DNA of 64,000 bases from Gremmenia infestans (taxonomy: Eukaryota; Ascomycota; Leotiomycetes; Helotiales; Hamatocanthoscyphaceae): the NCBI GenBank assembly GCA_032629725.1, contig JAFEVB010000022.1:1922001-1986000 (forward strand), read 5' to 3'. The notes beneath the pieces are model-generated. The model was not told the origin of the DNA and ran no database searches. It saw only the letters and a program-made list of their open reading frames with translations. Made by a program: the position numbers and the translations under genes. The number at the start of each line of letters is the position of its first letter. Position 1 is the stretch's first letter. Positions 56,753 through 64,000 of this stretch are shown here, in pieces.

Positions 56753-58064
56753 TTAGTCAAAAGTTCTATAACCGTCGCCAACACCTATCACCGGGCTGCT
56801 TCTCGATTGAGGCAGGCCTACTTTGTTAGAACTATTCCCATCCTGAGGGTGAGACATAATATCATCTAAATCTAAGCGCAACAGATTACAATAACGATCC
56901 AGGTCTAAGTCGTTTGGTCCTTCTCCCCAAGGCTATTGTGTGCGATGATTAGCAAGAATACCCTCATCAACTGTCCCACCGTCCTCAAGAACTAACTCAC
57001 ATTCTCAATTTCCAATCCGACTTCAGCAAGTGCGAATAGGGCATATGCCGTAACCATAGTCACAGCAACACTCCACCACCCGAATTCGCCCCACAGCTGA
57101 CTCGGCAAGGCGAACACGAAGATCCAGACAATACGGGAAATGGCAATATTATAACCCAGCGGCACAGGTGTTCGGAGGAGACGCTCGCAGGCAGAGATGA
57201 TGCTTGTGAACGCATCTACGTGGGTGAGAAGGTGGGTAAGAACTTGCGTGTCCAGGATGTTGGGCGAGATAAGACGGTAGCGTTCAACGGCAGAAGAAAG
57301 GTGCAGTGTCAAGGTCACTGGATGATTAGTGGCAGTATAATTATACTATAATCCAAGTGTCAGTGTAGTTCGACAGAGCCAGCGTGGGGAGTTTACGACA
57401 TTCGGAAGATGAGCAAGGAGCGGTTCTAGATCAGAGCATTCGCTCCATTCTCTTTCCCCGCGAAGATGGTGTTTCAAGGCTACCGCGAGTGCGTGAACGC
57501 ATTCTATCACCTCTACCTTGTCGGGAATGTCTTTCGTATTGTCCGTTGGTTTTGCGGCAGGCAGCGGGACATGCAGCCATATTGTTCGCGCAAAGTTTCG
57601 TGAATCCGCAGATAATCTATCCCATTGTATCCGCCCTTCCCACCACCGGCTATAGGACGATTGCATTCGAAAAGTGATGGCGAGACCGACTATAAATCTT
57701 GCGTTGCGTTAGGTTGGTTGGTCCAGGCAAAAGGTGTGAAGAAGGGAAGCAATCTACCCGAATATAGGGAACAGAACCGGAGAATGCATCGAGCGCTCGC
57801 TTTCGAGATATTCTAAAACGCCGCATATGAGGGCGGCTAGAGCTCCAGAGAAAAGGATCTATGGTGGTAGAAGGAGAGTCAGCTACATACATATTGCAGT
57901 CCGTGTGGCAATACAATCAGTCATACCTGTGGGACAATTTTGGTAACTGCACCTCCCTCCCATCGCAGCGAGTATGGAATCCACATTGCAGTTTTCCTCT
58001 TCTCTCTCTGGCCTGCGTGCCATTCTTTCAGTGTACGATATTGGTAATGGTGTTGACTCCTCAT
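56753..58064 (-). CDS. Bestrophin-like (RFP-TM/UPF0187) anion channel family protein
   Basis: Five exons (57927-58064, 57758-57858, 57397-57697, 57001-57345, 56753-56932) give 354 residues. Family marks in order: a membrane helix start (ILFSGALAALICGVLEYL), FIVGLAITFRMQSSYSRWWEGRIQW, SRNFARTIW, ACERLLRTPVPLGYNIAISR, LPSQLWGEFGWWSV, and the cytosolic end EIEN|PWGEGPNDLDLDRYCN. The last matches the conserved EIENPFG...DLxLD motif and spans intron 4. The protein forms a Cl-/HCO3- type channel in eukaryotic relatives. Intron 2 uses a CAAG acceptor. The start at ATG 58064 is followed by a short basic N-terminus. No single exon shows the whole family pattern. Confidence 0.85.
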
Positions 58065-58808
58065 GATTGCTTTTGCGGTTTTTTTTAGTATGGATACGGA
58101 TAAGAATGTATCCAGAACCCGCCTTCCTGGGTCGTTCCTATAAGTACAGTAAAGTACGCTACCGTATGCGGAACAACGCGGAGAACCCAGCCGGCAGGTT
58201 GGCCGTGTTGAGATGCATATCCCGTACCTGCGTAACTGAATCGAGCGAGGGATGTACAATTGTGGGTTGTGGCGTGATTTTAAGAAACTTGCCCGTCTGA
58301 AAGCCTTGTAGGCCGAGGCCGGACGTCGTAGTCATATGCTTAACATTGCAAGATAGAAATGGTTCCTTCTGAAGTACATGTAGTGTTCTTGCAGAATGCA
58401 GATATACTGTACTCCGTATGTAATCTTACATCTTTCTATTGAGCACCAAGTTAAATTCTTTACATGTTATTGTTGGCTCCTTTCTTGAACACTCATTAAT
58501 TTCGGGATTCTCATCGCTTTAAGTTCTGGTATGTGAGGGACCCGGGGGACTATACCGGTGCTAAATTGGGGAATTGGATGTCAAAGTCGAATGGTATTTG
58601 ATAGTAGTCACGTTAATGATAATTTAAGTCCCCATAGAATTCTGGTAATTTTAAATATCTAAGGTGCGAATTTCACGCCCTTTTCTTTGCAGAGCTCCAG
58701 TGTGGTTACTAGTAAAGAGCCCAGAATTGGTATTTAATAAGGGACAGATATCTTCTATAATAGTCGGTCCTTCTAGCGAAGAAGGAAGAACCGACTATTA
58801 TCCCAAGT
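58065..58808. other. Intergenic
   Basis: No supported gene. It contains a perfect 12-bp inverted repeat just past the next gene's stop. Confidence 0.4.
58757..58801 (-). repeat. Inverted repeat / hairpin in the 3' flank of the CCNDBP1-like gene
   Basis: ATAATAGTCGGT (58757-58768) and its exact reverse complement (58790-58801) are 21 nt apart. The structure lies 8 bp beyond the stop codon and would be in that gene's 3' UTR on the minus strand. Confidence 0.8.
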
Positions 58809-60011
58809 TCAGGGCAGATCTTGCCATCCTTTTTTCATGGCAACTTGGAATTTCCTGGCCTGATCCGTGGTCAGTCAAGTGGGATAGATGAAATGCCCAT
58901 AGAATGTACTTACCCATACAGTGAACTCGTCTTCTTTACCCTCCCAATTCTTCACCAACAGTTCAGAAGCTGCAAAGCCGGTAAAGAAACAATCATCCAT
59001 TCTCTTATCGATTCCAACTCCATCTAGCTCGTAGAAAGCACTAGCCAATTCGTCTGTTATATCGGGGATTTTCTTGAACACGTCCATAACCTCATCCACG
59101 CAGTTGATGATTCCAGTGTCTTGGTCTGGTTTTGCCTCGATTTCGGGATGTGGCAGGTGAGGGAGGGTCTTGAATCGGCGTTTTATCACTGCTTGGTACA
59201 TGAGTATGACAAGCCTCAATCTCTTCTGCGCCGAGTTCAATCTAGGGCGGATCTTGTCTGGGTCTTCGGAAGAGATATGTCGTTGGGATGCGAATATGCT
59301 ATCCACGGCATCCTGAGCTGATGCATCGACCCCATCTGTCTCCGTCTCCGTCTCCTGCTCTCTAGCAGTCTCGTCTTCTTCATCAGATCCATCGGATTCC
59401 TCCTCACCCCATTCTTGTAACTCCTCGAGCGCATCTTTCAGTAGATCCCGGTATTCGTCCGCCTTCTCTATCATCAACCCAGCAATTCCCAGCTTCTTCA
59501 ACTCCGCCACGCCATCACAGGCTTCCCATAGCACACCCGTAGAAGCCAAACTGCCTTTTCCCCCAGTCTTCCCAGTCCCATTCTTCAGGTCTTCGCTCAG
59601 CGTCTTCCCGTTGAGTGGTATAGCCTTCACCAGGGTTCCCAATTCCATAAATACCTTCTTCGCCCTCCATTGCAGCTCGGCGCTCATGGCCTTGGTGTAT
59701 TTGGCAGCATTGCAAAGTTCGACGGCTGAAGCAAGGCCGGGTAATGGCCCAGAGACGAGTTCTCTCAGGACGGTGCTGATGGCGGACGCAGTGAAGGGTT
59801 TATTGATTATGAGGAGGGAGAGTTTGGTAGAATGGGCTCGTATCAGGCTGGCTGTATCATGGGCGAGGTCGAGGGCGTTGATATTGCTGTTTCCGTCGCT
59901 ATCTTTAGGGGTGGAGGAGGATTGTAGTTGTGTGAGGAGAGAAGATGTGGTTTCGACTGTTGACTTTAGAGATGCAAGATTCTGCTCGGATTTAATCTTG
60001 GAGCTGGCCAT
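58809..60011 (-). CDS. Cyclin-D1-binding protein 1-like (GCIP/CCNDBP1-like) protein
   Basis: Two exons (58914-60011 and 58809-58859) give 382 residues. Early reading of exon 1 alone ends in a false 12-codon tail; splicing at GTAAGT gives the short end ARKFQVAMKKGWQDLP instead. All-helical protein: helices from residue 10, a Gly/Pro turn (LVSGPLPGLASAVELC, about 86-101) like the conserved 'SGPVPG' of the GCIP family, a central Asp/Glu-rich loop (about 205-230) and C-terminal helices (LRLVILMYQAVIKRRF). Animal relatives bind cyclin D and bHLH proteins in the nucleus; the fungal role is unknown. It shares a 266-bp divergent promoter with ARP6. Confidence 0.75.
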
Positions 60012-60277
60012 ATCGGTATTTGGCTGTAGAGAATAGAGATATGATACCGTATATCGTGTATAAAGTCATAAAATTGTGGTGTTGTGGAAAAATAAAATAA
60101 ATAAAAAATGGTGGGCGGAATTGTGCCGCTTCGTCTCCCCTCCTCCCCACGCGTCTCGTCCTTGGTCAATACAGTAAGTAGACTGTATCAACAACCTCAT
60201 ATCAACACACAGCAACAACAAAACCATGAATAGCTGACAACTCTCCACACAGACAAGAAAGTATATCCACATTTATC
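60012..60277. promoter_or_regulatory. Divergent promoter between CCNDBP1-like and ARP6
   Basis: A 266-bp gap between two start codons. AT-rich on the CCNDBP1-like side, CAACAACA-rich on the ARP6 side. No gene fits. Confidence 0.5.
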
Positions 60278-61750
60278 ATGGCCCCTACTTCAGCTCACCG
60301 GCGAACAAAGTCCTCTGGCCCCGCCCCCCCCGATCGCACCCTCATAATCGACAATGGCGCATACACTGTCAAAGCAGGCTTCTCTTTCCCCACCACCGAA
60401 ACCCCCACGCCGTCCATAATACCTAACTGTCTGGCGCGAGATCGCGAGAAGAAGGTATATATAGGGTCACAGTTGTCGAAATGCAGAGACTTTGGAGAGA
60501 TCGTCTTCCGCCGCCCCGTCGACAAAGGATACCTAGTCAACTGGGAAGCGCAGAAGGAGATATGGGAGCACGAGTTCTTCGAAGACAAGGCGCCACTGCA
60601 TTGCGATCCTAGGGAGACAGGCCTGATCTTAACGGAAGCACCAAATGCATTGCCGCAGCTGCAGACCAATTGCGACCAGATGGTGTTTGAGGAATTTGGA
60701 TTTGCAAGCTATTATCGGTGTACTGGTATGTTTATGTCGATCTTTTTTTTTCATCTGGGAATGGGAATGGGAATATGAACATGAATAGGGGTTGGATTGA
60801 GAGACTTGAATCAATGCTCATCAAGTAATATAGCTCCAAGTCTAAACGCATACAACGACATCCAAGCAATATTCCCCGTCCCACCTCGTGCAGCTGCAGA
60901 GCCCCAACCCCAGCCTCAACTCCCCGCCGAAATCCTCCTCTTAATCGACTCTGGCTACTCCCATACAACCATCACACCGCTGCTTCTAGGAAAACCCCTT
61001 CAAGCAGCCGTTCGCAGACTTGATGTTGGAGGGAAGCTTATGACCAACTATCTCACACGTCTCCTATCTCTCCGTCAATACGATATGCGTAGCGACACCT
61101 ACCTCGTCAACGAGATCAAGGAAGCTACATGCTATGTATCAAAAGATTTCGCGGGTGACATGGCACGGACGTGGAAAGGGCCAAAGGGGGACAGGAGGCC
61201 AGAATATGGTACAAGTGGGGGAATCGCGAAAGATTACATCCTACCCGACTATCACAACCGCTCTCAAGGATACGTGCGGGACCATGATCCGACCGCTGCT
61301 GGGAAGCTGAAAGCATTAACAGCTGGAAAACCTGCCGATGCAGCGGAGGATATCGTAACCCTACGAAACGAACGATTCTCGGTCCCAGAGCTACTCTTTA
61401 ACCCGCCTGATATTGGCATTAGGCAATCCGGCATTGCCCAAATGGTTATAGAAAGCCTATCCCAGGTCCCGTTTGGCCTTTGGCCTGGATTTCTGGCTAA
61501 TATCATTGTGGTTGGTGGAAATGCCAATATCGAGGGGTTCGTTTCTAGACTTGAGCTGGAGATCAGGGCGTTAGCGCCTGCGGAATGTATTGTCAGAGTT
61601 GGGAAGCCGGCTGATCCGATTGTGAGCACATGGCAGGGTGGTGCGGCCCTCGCGAAAGATGTCGATGTGTTAAGTAAGTTGTCTGTCACAAAACAGGAAT
61701 ACGAAGAGTATGGCGCGGGGTGGGTAGCGAGGAAATTCGGGGGAAGATAG
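60278..61750 (+). CDS. ARP6: Actin-related protein 6
   Basis: Two exons (60278-60725 and 60834-61750) give 454 residues. Actin-fold marks: RTLIIDNGAYTVKAGF near the N-terminus (nucleotide-binding loop), ETGLILTEAPNALP, then across the junction YYRCT|APSLNAYNDIQ, ILLLIDSGYSHTTITP (second phosphate loop), VVGGNANIEGFVSRLE and VSTWQGGAALAK near the end. The pattern RCT...PSLNAYNDI is specific to Arp6, part of the SWR1/SRCAP complex that loads H2A.Z; this is established for yeast and animals. The intron's 3' end is TATAG; the plus-strand reading that runs on after GGTATG in exon 1 is intron. Confidence 0.93.
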
Positions 61751-62997
61751 GACATAATCATATGAAGCTTGATACAGGACGCTCTATCAGATTATTGCTA
61801 ACTATTGTTCCGTCTGAAGCCTAGCGTCGGCTCTTTCAGATCTTTTGCGATAACTGATAGGGCGTAAAGCTGCAAGTCCAGCAAGTTTCGCTCCAAAAGT
61901 TTGTCCACAGCGCTACACATATCGCGCAAGAGCGGAGACGTTACACTTGCCTATTACTCTGTGTTTGATGAAAGTCATCCTTTATCTCTTCTCCTAGTTG
62001 TATTGCAGAATGCAATCTCCCACGCTCTGCTCGTCGTAACGTTGTTGGTGGGCTGGATTTCCTAAACAGGGATGACCACTTTGGAACGCCGACATGTTCA
62101 ACTTCCTCATAGCCGTGGTTTAAGAGAATTACCCTGTTATCAAGTATCGCATACTACGCGTTGTTGGACTTGGTTGGTGATGATTTCCTTTAGTGGTACC
62201 TTAAAAAAGGTAATACGGTAGTACCTGCACCTTTCCGGTCTATGCGCTTATCAATCCCTTACAAATACCATCACAAGAGAACAGCGCAGCTCTATTGCAT
62301 CGTGTGCAATAAATACAACGCTAGATAAACACCAACGGGCGTAGTATATCACCAGAGAAAAAACCTGAAGGTCTTATGAGAGTTCCGCAAGTCTTTCTTT
62401 GCACCACTAGACGTCCGCTTAAGCGAGATCCCTCCTTTTGAAGTTTCGCCATGTTACGGAAGCATTCACCACCGCCTCGTTCAAAGCGAAGGCTCGTGAG
62501 TCCGTCGTAACCGTAGTTGCAAGCATCGGAGATATACTTGGGTAAAGGGGGCGCAAGTGTGCCACCAGCTACATAGTAGCGGTGAATACCCTCGAATGCA
62601 TACATATGACTGTTACATGTGATTGAAGGACTGCTCGGTGCTAGCTAGCACTGATGCTTTACAATGTAGCTATCATGCGTTTAGAGAAAATTTTATCTCG
62701 CGTAGCCTGAGTGAATAAGTAGCCATCCACTGCCCGCCGATGCTGTACCACGAAGTTTTCGACTGGTCATAATAAGAGTGATCTGTTACTGAACCCTTTT
62801 CAAGCATTCGAACCAGAAAGGGAATCTTTCAACTTGCTGCAATCATAGAATACCGAGGAATATAAGAACTCCGTGCTTTCCCAGAAAAGGAAAAACCACA
62901 CACTTTCATAGTCTCTTCTTCCTATATCTTACATATTAGGAAACGACTGCCTCCGCATATCCATACTAGGTTACCACCTTTACCAAACACTCCGAAA
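61751..62997. other. Intergenic, no supported gene
   Basis: About 1.25 kb. A 94-codon minus-strand frame (62321-62605) has a Gly-rich, Cys-containing composition but no recognised family, so I leave it out. The end is leader-like for the next gene. Confidence 0.4.
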
Positions 62998-63374
62998 ATG
63001 CAACTCTCAAACTTGTCTCCTCTTACCGCCGCTGTTTCTCTCCTCGCGTCCATCACCGCAACTCAGACCTGCATGATCCTCAACGCCGTCCGCTTCTCGG
63101 ACGGTTCGTTTCCGCACAGATTCACGACAACGGGTTCTTGACATATGATTTCCCTAACAGCTTCACAACAGGCCAAGACGGGCATTACTGGTTCACCTGC
63201 CAGTCTGGTTTCGCAGCGTGGTTCAGCTACGACATGAGCACCCTGGCATACGCCAACGGCGGTAACAATTAGCGTGTGCCCGTTGGCAACACGGGTAACC
63301 AGAATGAGTGCGATCCGGCAACGGGGATTTATGGCGTCTCCACTAGATACAGGGCGGCGGCTTTTGGTTGTTAG
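62998..63374 (+). pseudogene. Broken small secreted protein gene
   Basis: ATG 62998 opens a signal peptide (MQLSNLSPLTAAVSLLASIT, then ATQT) and a Cys, but the frame stops at about 63138. A second frame, starting near 63117, continues the same protein-like sequence (QIHDNGFLTYDFPNSFTTGQ, then GHYWFTCQSGFAAWFSY), has TAG at 63270-63272, and goes on to CDPATG and a final AAFGC before TAG 63372. One missing base (or two extra) plus one stop break an otherwise coherent secreted protein of about 120 residues with four Cys. A 32-nt intron (GTCCGC...CACAG) would repair the frame but is very short and would not remove the stop. Family unknown; effector-like shape. Confidence 0.55.
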
Positions 63375-64000
63375 GTGGTTCGGCTGCTCTCTGGGTTGTG
63401 GGTGAGTCCTTTGGCGGAATGTAGCTCGCGCAGGAGCCTCTGACTGAGTGGGAAGCATGGACGAACACGGATGTGACTAGGGTACCTTACTCTCAGTGGC
63501 TAGTTTTCGGACACATTAGAACCCTTGGGAGGATTTGTGGTCGGTTTATATCACGGAGGTCGCCCAAGGAGCAACTTAAGGACTTTATATAGCCTTGGAG
63601 AATCGACATGACTATGAAAATTGTATCTAGAACTGCTTCGTCACCCATGAGATATGAGCTTTATCCTTGACTAAAATCTGAAGTCACTTCCCAAAAAAGT
63701 AAAATTCTCGAATCTCAAGTACAACGGTAATAATTATCGATGGAGTAATAAGAACCACTATCAAAGCCTCCCTAGCAGACAATATGTCATGCCTCTTGAT
63801 CTTTTCATCTATGAGCTTATCTGAATTAGCTATTTGAAATTATTACCCCACGCTAACATATGTGTCCGCTTATTACTTACCTACTCAGCAGCATATCAAG
63901 TAGCCTAAGACCTTTATTTTCCATTCGTACGAGTCTAGCATTTATTACAACAGCTATGCATAATAATTGCTGCAACAGGATTCATTTCGCTGGAGAAAGC
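63375..64000. other. Right-edge intergenic sequence
   Basis: AT-rich to the end of the window, no supported frame. Confidence 0.4.

Noticed and set aside
62321..62605. 94-codon minus-strand frame in intergenic DNA
   Set aside because: Gly-rich text with no recognised motif and no context; kept out of the gene list.
63063..63458. 131-codon minus-strand frame
   Set aside because: It is the antisense shadow of the broken secreted-protein gene, which has a signal peptide and coherent sequence on the plus strand.

Overview
The window is nuclear DNA of a filamentous ascomycete (Pezizomycotina). Evidence: short spliceosomal introns of about 45-110 nt with GTRNGT donors, a nuclear-encoded mitochondrial ATP synthase subunit 9, a fungal bZIP with a DUF3425-type tail, a DUF7726-type protein, a HET-type tail, fungal kinase and CorA-like families, and long gene-poor stretches. 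A Leotiomycetes/Helotiales-like source is my guess and is not proven. Most genes needed splicing by eye; where I give exons, the junctions keep frame and fit family motifs.

Layout. 1-2.3 kb: a long minus-strand gene running off the left edge. 3.9-12.1 kb: transketolase-like enzyme, bZIP/DUF3425 factor divergent from an NmrA-like protein, an intron-containing tRNA, and an RRM nucleolar-type protein. 12.9-20.1 kb: decayed NF-X1-like gene, MARVEL protein, small Cys protein, and an alpha/beta hydrolase broken by one stop. 21.3 kb: secreted GH17 glucanase. 22.6-25.8 kb: three tandem paralogues of unknown function, each with an 11-nt first exon. 26.5-36 kb: kinase, CorA-like channel, two tiny three-exon paralogues, Ulp1-like protease. 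37.6 kb: ATP9. 40-46 kb: Fic protein with a HET tail behind it, secreted GMC oxidoreductase, tandem DUF7726 gene with a stop. 46.9-54.5 kb: LCB2 (serine palmitoyltransferase subunit) followed by an ABCC transporter in the same direction. 54.7-61.8 kb: F-box/LRR pseudogene, bestrophin-like channel, cyclin-D1-binding-protein-like gene divergent from ARP6. 63 kb: a broken small secreted protein gene.

How it fits together. Core housekeeping genes (ATP9, ARP6, LCB2, RRM protein, transketolase-like) sit among lineage-variable genes (kinase, CorA-like, Fic/HET, Ulp1-like, GMC, the small paralogue families). Several of the variable genes are broken by single stops or frameshifts. Most of those stops could arise by C:G to T:A transitions, which could mean ongoing pseudogenisation, mild RIP-like mutation or, for homopolymer cases, sequencing error.

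The least explained items are the 11-nt-first-exon trio, the two tiny three-exon paralogues, the tRNA with a proline-type body but alanine-type features, and the LCB2-ABCC pair, which may be a sphingolipid-inhibitor resistance module.
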